64,000 nt of DNA, from contig OX387201.1 in assembly GCA_947561715.1 (NCBI GenBank), forward strand, positions 10,864,001 to 10,928,000, in the 5' to 3' direction. The notes beneath the pieces are model-generated. The model saw only the letters and a program-made list of their open reading frames with translations, ran no database searches and was not told where the DNA came from. The stretch comes from Ascidia mentula (lineage: Eukaryota > Chordata > Ascidiacea > Phlebobranchia > Ascidiidae). The position numbers and the translations under genes were made by a program. Shown one piece after another: positions 50,101 to 62,100 of this stretch. Each line of letters starts with the position of its first letter. Within the stretch, counting starts at the first letter, position 1.

Positions 50101-53100
50101 TTGCATGCAGAAAAATATTTCGTGTGTCCAACATGCTCACCTGCCATGTTAGGTCACACCACTGCTTGACAGCATCTGCCTTCTGACATTTCCCAAATAT
50201 CGATTTCTTCCCCAATAATATTTGGTTTGGTGTAAAAGCTCTCCTTTACATCTAACCCATGGCCGCCGCATTAGGCGAGAAAGTTGGTAAAGAACGAAGC
50301 TTTTGTGTTAGTTTTAACGAGCAATTTCGAGCGATGATAAGTGTGCTCCGAGTCCGAGCTGACAGATGTTTCTTTACCGGAGAGCGTCTGTTAAAATTTC
50401 GATTCGAAGTTTTCTCTTTTAAGTTTAACATCTCACCTATAATAACTTCTTACCTAATGTCACATCATATTTACATGCGAGTTATTGCGGCCGATTTTAA
50501 TAACAAGCCACATGGTGTCAGGATCTGCTACATCAAAATTTGTCACGTAAATGTGTCTCGGCGTCTGGTTTTCGCGACAGAACTTCAAGCACCCCTTCAC
50601 CGCATTTAACTTATACAAGTGCCTTTAATGGTTGGGCGTATAAGGGTGATAGATTGTAAAGCCTGTTTGCGACTGCTTAGTATTTTTTAAATGTTTTCCT
50701 TTTTATCCAGCGCCTCAACCAATATCTTGAGACTTGTAACAAAAAACATATCAACAAACCACAGTTTCGTTAAGTTGTGATTGTCATACTTGAAACATGG
50801 CGATTTTATTCACACGAAATAAACCAAAGTTTGGGTTTGATCCAGGAAATTTCCGAATAATCACTGGAATGTCCAAAATATCAGACAGATCTGTGTAATT
50901 TTAACTTTGTTAATGATTTATCCCCCAAAAATTGGCGCGACCTCACACCACAACTATAGCGTAACGTTTCCACGACAACCGTTTTAATCTAGCAGCAGAA
51001 ATTGTAACAGGTCAACACAATATGTTAAAGGCCAGCTCTCTAAGATGAAGGCCAAGACTGTCTTAAAATATCACGATTTTAGATTGTCATCCGATTATAA
51101 CAAGGCCGTAAGTGCCCCTCCAGGCAACGAACAAACTGGGCGAAGAGTTCTGACAAAAAAATGTTTTTCAGTGATCCAGATCCCAATATATATATATATT
51201 TAGGGAATATATTTATGGTAATGAATGTGCGGGTGATCATTTTTCCACATTTATTTGTATGTGAAACTAAAACTAAGGTCATTGGGGTTTGTAAGCCTGA
51301 CTTTTATGCGAATTCCATAAAGGCGTGAATCCATATAACACAGTGGAAATGTGGGTGTAAAAATGCAGTTTTAAAATTCTGAATTATTCTCCATTCTCCC
51401 CCTCGTAAAACAACATCCTCTTCCCATGGATATTTAATCCACTTGGATCACGCGAGACGAACATCCATTCATCTTCTTTTGTGTACACCGCTTAACTTGG
51501 TTCGCGTCTAGTATCCGGACTTGTTTAGCCGATCGAGAGATTAAAAGTTAGTTGATGGTGTTTTCACAGCTGCTGGTACCCCGTATGCTTCGACTAGTCG
51601 CATACAGAATGGACATGTGGTGTGTTTGCCCAGACACCATGCAGGGCACGCGTGATCGCTGTTACCCAGTGGAGGCTTCAAACAATCTTTAAATCAAACT
51701 TTAATGGTGCCTCCCTCTGACGTATATAAGCCAATAACGCGCCAATCGCCTTTGTCCGGGACAATGTCGGCACAGCCGGCCCGAGACGGCGCGCCCAACA
51801 GCAAACCTTTGAGCGCTTTCGACCTTGGGACGATTGAAAGAACGCCACGATAAATTCACTGGAGGCGCTTTGTGGGCTTATTGCTACCTCAACCTGGTCA
51901 TTATGTTCTTTTCCACGTGTGAGGTCAAATCGAACCATCTAGAATCTGGTGTACTGTTTCCCATGGAATACATCACAGATCACTGTATTTTTGGGTTTTT
52001 GTGTTGAATTATGGATCAAATCAAATCATGTGTATTTCGCGCAAAACACCATAAATCATCCCTTGAACAGATGCCGTTTTGACCAAAATCTGCATTATAA
52101 CGATACGCCAATCTCGATCTACAGTCCATCCATCATCTATTTTAATTTAACGTCAAACCCTGTAAGACCCCATTTGGACAGAAAATGATTCGATTGCGAT
52201 TCCTGACAATAAATCGCAACCAATTTGGCGTCAAATTGCAACAATTATTTTTGGTTTTTTTGCCTTTGTCCTTTGTTTTACCTATTCCTCAACATATGCC
52301 CTCAGTGGATATCGTTGCTCAAGTTTTCCTGACACTGCCAATTAGTCTCGTGGATAGTTTCTATATTTGCTATTACCTGCTAGTGCCACGGAAAGTTTGC
52401 TTTGTCGCATCAACTATTTGCGGTTATGCACGTACAGATGTTAATTTCCTTTCACTGTCACACTGTTCGCAAACAAACCCATGAGATTTTCCGTTCAAGC
52501 AGGTTTTTTCTGTGCTGGTTTTTGTTCTTTTCTTGGGTGTGGGCGCCCTCTGCTGAAAATAATGATTTGGAAATAGTCCATCAGGTGTCACTGTAGGGTT
52601 TTCTGCATTATGTAAACTTGCATGCAAGTAAACGGTGTATTTATATATAAGACAATTTTTCTAAAAGTTTTTAATGACATAAAGAATAGATCCCTTTTTT
52701 TAAATCCTCCCAGACAATAAACAAGAGACGTACTCCGTAAAGTGAAGTTTTGTTCGCTTAACAATCACCCCGTCTGTTCTGCAGACAAACGTTCGATTAT
52801 GTGACCGTGTGAATCACCAGAAACAACTTACCGGCAGATTATGAGCTTGACTTTTCACGTAACTTATCTCTATGTCTGTGATCCATAATTAACTGATAAA
52901 GCTGTTCACCTTTCCCCTTGGCCAGACCAAACATTTTGGTGTTTTCGAGTGTACAAGAAGCCTTTTTTGCGTAAAGGCGCCTCTTTTATAAAGAACTTTT
53001 TGTAGTGCTCATGTGTAAAGCAACCGCAGAGAGATTCGTGATTGAGTTAAATACAAGATTTTGAAGTAAAGTTGGAACAAAACCCACCTTGAATAGGTCC

Positions 53101-56100
53101 TTGTGTCGGATGACTTATCAAGCAACTGTTTGTATTATTGACACAAAAAACATTCTTTGCACAAAATCCTAACCTGAACCAGCGTTCAAATGAGCTTTTT
53201 GTTGAAATGTAATGCGTAATGTTGTTTTCGAGGTAAACACCAAACAATATTAGCAGTGTGCAGTGTACAATGAGTCATTTATTCTAAATTTGCCTTATGT
53301 TTTGATCGACGTAATCGTGCTTAAACTTTTCCGACGTTTTGGAATTTTTAAATGAAAATAATTTTGAAAAAGCACTTTTTACAAACTTTAGTTTAGGAAG
53401 GAAACTGCAGTGAAAAAGTATATGGTTTGATTAGATATTGATGAAAACTGATTATTTTTCTTGGACACCTCATGACGCAGAACTGCGTTGCGTCATCGCA
53501 GACTGTACCAACTTTAATACTCGTTGTGGCTGACCCCGCTCATCCGCCCATTCAAACGCTGCTTCTTTAATGCAGGAATTGCGTCTATGAGTTGGGTGAG
53601 GAAACGCGGCTCGCGCAAACTTGTTGAATGAGAGCAGGGTTTGAATGGTGGCAGGCAGCTTCACTATTAAAGTGTTAAGCAACATCCGACATGTGAACAA
53701 GGCTAGCTTGACGTGAATTACTTGTCGATTTCCTGTTAGAGCAACGTTTATAGTTTGTTTTTAACCTGGCTATATGAAGCAGTGTTTTAATGTTGCACAG
53801 CGGTTAGCGTTATCTCGCTTATTCTTTTTTACTTAGTAAGTGAAACTGCACTGAGGTTCGAAAATTCGCAAGCATGTGACCACGATGCGTGGGTGATTAC
53901 AAAATAAACGCGGCTTTTGGCATTTTTTTTAGCTGAACGCTTTATCGTCAACAGCGAAAGTATTACTGCAGTTACTGGCCACGGTTCAGGGGCGCAAGCT
54001 TTAAAATCGAGGTGGTGAAAGCGACCGACAGACGCCAAAAACAGCAGATTCCAAGTAAAGCAGACAGGTCTCGGCGTTAATGAGTGGAGGCTTTAAGCGA
54101 GCTAGCGGGTCACGTCTGACGAGACAAGCCAGCGATCCGTCTTTCGTTAAGCGCTCGCTTTTAGCGGCGCTATAAACACTTTTCGCTGTTAGGATTTCGG
54201 CGCAAGTATCGCCATGCGCATATTTGGAAACGCCTCAGTCTCGCTAAGGTCACGCTTCGTTTGCGTCCTCGTCTCGCATCAAATGCAAACTGACACTCGC
54301 ACTTCTTCCACGTTCGTTTTTTCGCCATTATCTCAACCGCATCGATGTCCCACCACTTTTCAAAAAACAAGATTTTATTCTGTTTTTTCGATCGCCATAA
54401 CACAAGCTTGTCGCCGAGACTGGAACATAGTCCATCACCGCCGCCGCCACGGCGAGAGCAAAATTAATAAATAACAGGAGCTAGCTCTCGGTCGGGCCGA
54501 CTTGTGTCAGCGTTGACACAACTATTGTTCAGTGTATTCGCCTGAGAACTGTATCCGGTTCGAGCGGCTGATTGGACATTGACTTCGCATAATATGACCA
54601 ACTATTTTCCGCAGAGCGGTATTTGCGAGTAATGATCGTTAGACTTGTGTTGTGTTGAATGGTCAAGCATATGTTGCAGGCAGATACATCATGCGATACA
54701 GTGTTAGATGCAGATCGACCAAAGTTGGCGAATGAAGAAGGGATCATTTGCGTACAATTGCTTCCACGTCCGCAGTGGTGTTTCGCATGGATAAGAAAGT
54801 TGTTTAAGAGACCGCGATCGATTGTTAAATTTGAAACTTACAGTAGTAGTTTGAAAGTGGTAAACTGCATGGAATGCCTAATTATGTTGTTTTTTGGTAC
54901 AGCGTATAGATCGAGCGAATGTGTAACAATGAGTGAAGACACGTAGGCTGCGTTTAGACATTGTCTGCTACGATGCGACAATTCTTTAGTCAGGTTGTGT
55001 GCATATTGTTTAGCCTTCGTGCTGTGACCTCGTTACTGCCACGTACAGTGATGTACCGACAAACGTCATCGTGTATTTTGTCAGGTCGCATTGTGGCGAT
55101 GTGTTGATTAACATGTAGTTTGGGGATCACAAAGAAATAAAAATAGTGTTTTAGGTCAAACGAATAAGAAACTTCCCTAATATTCGTTCCTCATTTCGTC
55201 CTACCCAAGTTGGCAATTTCAGTAGGAGCAATGTTTGCTTTCAACTTCTAATTAAAGTCAACTTAGTTCAGTTTGGCGTGGACGTTTTGTGTGCACTTCC
55301 ATCTGTAGTCTCCTCACACCGGTTTCACCGAATGTTTGTCGACAGCAACTGTGGCAGCCCCGCTCGCTTGTAAATCATTACTTGATAAATTGTTCATGCG
55401 CCAGTATGGCTTTTGTATGTAACGGCGTTAAACCATGTTTGTTCACACCTGATTGTGCAACTTTAACCATGAATTGCATTCGTTGTGTTGTGTACGTGAC
55501 TTTTAAGCATGGGTGTTTGCTCAAAGCTGCAAAACTGTTGCAGTTTTACAATATAATGTTCACTTCGCATTTACAACTTACAGTTAACGTACAAAGTGGC
55601 AACCAATTATTACAGCTCCTATGCAGAAAATCCAAGCTAGCATCCAGGCATTTTCCTGATTCTTAACGTTCCATAACAAGTTGAGGCCTGCAGTGCGAAG
55701 GTATCGCCGTTCGAAGCATTTCATGCGAATGTTTCCTGCAACGTTCAGGGTAAAACGTTTGGAAATTTCCCTGCCGTGTGGCTGGAGGTTAATGGTTTTG
55801 TTCGTGCGAATTTTCGTGAAGTAACAATCCTCTTGCAACTAAGGCAACTCATTAAGGTGTTTATGTCAGTTTCCCGAACCCAAATCGTGCTGTTGCTCAT
55901 CATCTCTAAATTACGAAGCACTTCCATATCATTCTAGACCTGTGAGTTTTTTTCTCTGATCGCTTTGACTAAAGAAATACTGGCCGTGATTACCGTGTTT
56001 GGTGCTGAGGTTCTTGTGGGTGGTCCTTCTGGTCATTTTCTCTTCCCACCCATCGATCATTAACTTGTCCCCTTCCGCTTTGTCTGCGTGCCATTGACCT

Positions 56101-59100
56101 GGGCAATGGTGGCAGACAAGGTTGAGGTGGCGCTTTCGCCGGTTTGGCTTGTGGTGTTATCACTTCCCAGTCTTATACTTTCCAACTACGAGTGTAATGT
56201 GTGTCGGGTGCCTACCCATGCAGTCGGCATTTTTCTGAACTGAAAACTTGAACGAAACAAGACACCTGAAGTTTGACGTTGGTTGCAAGTTAACAAGCTA
56301 TGTAGAGCCAGACAAAGTAACTATTGCTATTTCACACGTTTTCAAAGCTAGTACTTGCTGTGGCACAGCTGGTATGAAACGTCGATGTTATTTTCCACAT
56401 TCAGACCCTTCTTCCGAAACTAGCTTCACCGAATCTTTACGAAGCGAGCTGAGGAAGAAGCTGCTGATTGTGGTCCCGCTCGAATGTAAACTCATGTTAC
56501 GAAATGTCAAACAATGTATCTTTCGGTGAACTACAACTTATTCTCCCGACCTCACATGCTTTACCACCCTTTCTTCGCTTTGTTACTAATAGACTTGTTA
56601 CCAGAAGCCTTTACTTCGAGCGTTGCTGTCAAACAAATAAAAGGCTTTTAACACAACATCGCGACTTTGTTTCTTCGCGACTTGACTTCAAAAAGTGGTG
56701 CAAACTTTTCTGTACAAGTATTATCTTTTGATTCTTATTTTCCCTCGTACCATCTTGCCACGACCAATTAAACTTGAATTTGTAAGGTCCTCGGACGGAG
56801 TGTTCTTTAATCCTATTCGCCCTCTTATCTTTTTCTTTATTTTCTTACACAGCGACTGGCGTCTTGTCTTTTCATAACCGAAATACAATTATTCCAAACT
56901 GGCGTTTGTGAAGACCTGCAAGCAGGGCCGATATAAAAGCAACGGATCGCACTATTCGTGCTCAAGCGTTGTTGGGTTTGGGAAGCTCGCTGGCGTTTTT
57001 GTTTGAACGGACAATTCAGCTCTTACCCAGTGGTGGAGTGCTCTCGACTGCGCTTCTTCGACGCCACTTTCACTGGGGGAGCGCGGAAACGCGAACTACT
57101 CAAAACCTGATGAGACCTCCCTCTGCATGACTATTATCCGGATTAGAATACCCCTATCGGTAGTTAGTTAGTAGATTGATAATTCACACTGTTTTGCCTC
57201 TTGTTGTGTTAATTGACAATATCATGCATTCCTTATATCGAATAGAAAGTATTGGTTGCGCTGAAATCAAAGTGGTTGTTGAACCATTTCAATGCAATGC
57301 TTATTCGGGATGCGTGTTGTTTGGATTAGTTTGGGAAAGTTATCGTTATCAGGTGGTAGAGACGTTCGTGTTGTGTTCTTCTCGTGCCGGTCGTCCTGGT
57401 ATGTTAATTGCTTCGTCGCGCCTACGCTATTTCTTCCACTGGTTCACTCGATGGCTTTATTGCAGTAACGTTCGTATAAACTAAAACAATTACACACAAT
57501 CGTCATGAAGGACAACGTTTATCATTAACAGGGAAATATACAACCGGGTCATTAACTGTTCAGCCATTTTGTAAAATCTGGTGATTAATGACTGTGGGCG
57601 AGGCCATTAAGATGTTTCAGTATGGCAATGTTTGTTAGCAAATCTATCAATCCTGCACATGCAACAAACTCAATGTTGTGTTACTGATTAACTTTGATAC
57701 TTGAATGTGATTCGTTTTTGGACGTCAAGCGCAACCCTGGCACAATCTTAGGCCAGGTGTAGAAACGGCGCTCTGTAAGCGTGGAACAAAAAATGATCAG
57801 TTTGTGAGCTAAGAAAAAGATAGCGAATGTAGATGATAAATAACAGAATACTTTTCGTTTGTTTAAATTTATTTTCCATTCATTGCAATTTCACACTTAG
57901 GTGCAAAACTCTCATCCCGCTCATATCGTTGCTGATTAATTTCATTTGCGATTCTATTTCGTCTCATCGTGAAACTGTGAGTTGTGGCTCAGGGCCGCTG
58001 TAACCGAGAATCGTGCAAGTATCTTCATCCCACCTATCAACTGAAACAGCAACTCGAGATCACAGGCAGACAAACTCTTCTACAGAATCGAGCAATGCTA
58101 CAACAGATGTTGCCTTTACAGCCAAGCGTGATGCCGACTGCCATTCCACAAACAGGCTTGATTGGATATGAGGTGCGTACCAATCAATTTTCGATAATCT
58201 ATCCGTGTACACCCGTGTATGTTAAGTCACTTTGGAGTTATTATCTAGTTATAGTTTGCTGCTCCACCGTTTCGTTTGAAAAGTTATCGTAATTTTTGAT
58301 CAAGTTGTGTATTTTTGGTATTGCGCAATTTTGAGCTTTCGTGAAAACTAATTAAAGTTGCTGTAAATTTTCAATGCAAACATGGGTGGAACAAACTGTC
58401 CACCAGCAATGTTCAGCCGCTAATTTAGTAGCCTCACCTTTACTGTTTCACGTGCAACGTCGTATGTTTTGTCATTTTGTGTTTGCTCTGTTGGCTGGGC
58501 GCACAAGAGCAGCCGTTTGCCCTTCGCGCTTACATTAAAAAATCCTCGTTAAAGTTTAACGTGTTCGCCTGCCTACCAATAGTAAGTGGGTTATTAGCTC
58601 ACCAGACACGCTCCGGAAAGAATATGAAAAATTGCGCTTAACAAGCTTGGGTCAAAAAACTGGGCCCTGATGCGATTAAGAAGCCTGTGTGCTTGTGCTG
58701 TGTGCTGCTACAATCACCAACACACAGCCGCAATAATTTAATTTGTGCGCAAATTTTGTGTTTGTTGATGATGATTGATGCCTAACCACAAAAGCAGCCT
58801 GTCGTGTGGAAATCAGTTTTCGGCATCTAACTGCTCTCTTTGTATATTATGATCATTAAATTGCATCTCTTCTGTCTCCTGTCCAATCTCCTTCCAATTC
58901 CATAACCCCTTTCCTTGGCTGTAATAATCTGCCCATTGTGCTTAATCCGACCGCCCTTTCCCAACCCAAATCAATATTACCTTTTATTCATTGATGTGCG
59001 CAGCAACTTACCGGCGGAAGCGCTCAGCAAATGGTCAGCAGTCTGCACACCAACCAGTTGTATAGCCCTAACGTCGCTGCACCCGCTGGCACAGCTGCTT

Positions 59101-62100
59101 ATAGTGTGTTGCCTTCAGGTATTGTCCTCCTCATTTGCCGCAACTGCTCCTACTTAACATTTACATTGTACATGTTGCTTTTGCGTAACATTGGTTTGCA
59201 CTGTTTACGCGGTAATGTGAATTTAAATTGCCCCCGCGTTGTAATTTGCTGTTAAAGATTTGCAAGTATAGCAATGCTACCAAAATACATATATTTATGT
59301 TTCTGCCGCATTGAAGTATAGTTAAAAGGTCTGGAGCTTTGACCTATAGACATACATTAAATATTCCAATCTTTGGCCATTTGGATATAACTGTTATCCA
59401 ACCATGCCAACATCATTTACCAGACTTGGCCTCCATCAATCCGCATTACATGACGTATTATCCCATCGCAGCATCTCCTGGCCACCAACTGGCCCTCGCG
59501 CAGCACTCCGCTACGCCTCAAATGGCCGCAATGATTCCGGCCTCTGGAGCTTTACGTGCCGATAAATTGGAGGTGAGTTGTGTCATATAGTATTGTATAA
59601 AAAGACATTTCGACCAGATATATTTCGTATTTCTGGTTGGCAACAACTATTCACAATTACTGTTAACAAAAGTGGGTATTCCCCGACGCATGAGTCAACC
59701 GATAAAAAACCAAACCATGAAATCTGTCAAGATTTAGGACCATGGGCGTGATAGGGTTTCCTGTTGTCTGTGCACTTACTCTCTGCTGTTTTTGCCGCCT
59801 CACTCCCATGCGCAAACCCAACCTCAAGGTGATTTGCTTTCTCCGTCCGCATTCCTAAACACCATAATATTTTCGCTTCACCTCCCCTGCCCTTTTAAAG
59901 CGTCTCACATTTCCAGCCTGGGCCAGTTTCTCGTTGGTTTAGTCACGCTTGGTTACTTGCGTCTTGCAAAACGACCACAGTGAATTTATAGAACAATTCG
60001 CCTTTCTGGGCATGTTTGGCAAAACGCCATGGGACCTTGTAATCTCGTTTATTTATTAAAGTTGGCTTTGGTTCGAATTTTAGTTAAATGAACTTCGACC
60101 CTGCTTTTTGTATCAGATTGTTTCTGTGACATTTGAATAAAAAACAGTTTACGAAACACACTTTTTTCTGGTGGTTTTCGATATAAATTACATTTCCTGA
60201 TCAATATTGTTTACTGATGTGTGAATCGCTTGTCCAGGTTTGTCGTGACTTTCAACGTGGCAATTGTACACGCGGCGAGTTCGAGTGTCGCTACTGCCAC
60301 CCACCGGACAGATCTATGATCGATGTTACTGATAACACGGTGACAGTTTGTATGGATTGTATCAAGGGGCGGTGCACTCGCGAGAAGTGCAAATACTTTC
60401 ATCCTCCCGCCCACCTTCAGGTTCGTCACTGATAGTCTGTATGTTTTACATATGCTCATTCTTGCACCCTGATAATAATCGATGAAGAATTTTGCATTAA
60501 ATTTTAAATGTTCGATTCAATTTACGTTACATTTTTGTGGTGATCACCAGATCCACGCGGTTTTTATCATTTTTCACAACAAAATCAAACAAACATCATT
60601 GTTCTGTGAAATTTGAACAATTTTCACATTTACGTCGTTTGATAAAGTTAAGTGGCAATCAAACGATCGTGTGTTTCTCAATTCAATTGCCACGAACCCC
60701 TTTGATTGGTGGTGGTCAATTTATCCACGCTTTAATTCGTTTCAGGCCAAAATTCGGGCAGCTCAGAACCCGGCTACCGCTTTTCTGCCACCTATGACAC
60801 CTGGCACGCTTTCCACAGCTGCTCAACCTGCTGTCATGGTAGGTGTTACCACAGCACCAAAACGCCGTGATCGCGACCATGGCGTCGTATTGTGCATGGC
60901 CTGTACACCCACGGTAATCCCGTTGGGTTGCCTGATGTGTGTATGTGTGCTAACCCTGCTGGGATTGATGGGATGATTAATAATCTCCCATTTCATCGAG
61001 CCGCTGGCTTGTGCAACACTAACATAAGTCCCTATTCAATTTCTGATTATATATTAACAGACGTTGATTTTAAACCGTCCCTTGTTTATAATTTGACATA
61101 TACTGATTTCCATCTATAACCAAGTGTGCATGGGACAATTTTCTCCGCATGGGACAAATAATGTTGTTACCTAATTGATTCTGACTTGCTCCTAGACCTT
61201 GTTAGTGTTTTGTCAACAAGTAGTTTGAGCAACCAGTGGTAGATTAATTTCTTGCTTTAAGCCATTCATACCAGCGTTCACGCTTGGCGCATTTCAGACT
61301 TGACAAACATGTTCGTTTGCAATCTTAGACTCAGTTTCTCCGTTTTTACAGTTTAGTATTTCAGCGATTAATCGCGAATATTTTATTTTTCTCCTCCGCC
61401 TCTTCACCCACCTCACTCATTTCTTCCCCTGCAATCCCGAATCTCGTGCCCCGCTTGCTGATTGCCTCCGCGAACCCTTGCCTATGATCTTTATTCACCT
61501 CCTTACAACCCCCTCCCCCCGCGAAATCCGCAGGCACCAAAACGAGTTCTTACCCTGGAGGACGTGGTAAAGTTTTCGCTAGTCTTTTTAATAACAAAAA
61601 TTGTCCAAAATCTATGTAATATAAAATTTGGTTCGAACACGTTATCGTTTTTTCCAGAAAATATGGGTAAGACGGGTCGTTGTAAAACTCGTGGCCATGC
61701 GAACACCCTCCCCCTTTGGCTTGATTATTTGCTCGATTATTTACCATTTTGCATGGCTCCTCGTATTTTTATATTCTAACCAAATGCATGGCCGGGACTT
61801 TGGATTCACGGCAAATTGACCTTAGATCGCAGATAGCTTTTTCTGTCACTCCACCTAGTGGTGTGACCAAACTCCGGTGCTGTTGGTTAATTTGGTATAT
61901 GGTGATTTTATGGTGGTGTTAAAACCGATTGAGCGGGATGACGGGGCACGGTGACGTCATTCACCCACCTTCGTTCCTTTTTTCCGAAATATCCCATTCC
62001 CGCTTGCAGATGACTAACGGATCAGGACTTGGTCAACCTCCGCTGAAGAGACATGCCCTCGAATCCTCCATCATCACTTCGTCTGCATCTGGACTCGGCT

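Noticed and set aside
51185-51215. Short TA-rich run that might be a microsatellite
   Set aside because: Too short and imperfect to annotate as a repeat.
53470-53700. 76-codon open frame on the minus strand inside the muscleblind intron
   Set aside because: No recognisable domain, no splice context and no similar sequence in the window.
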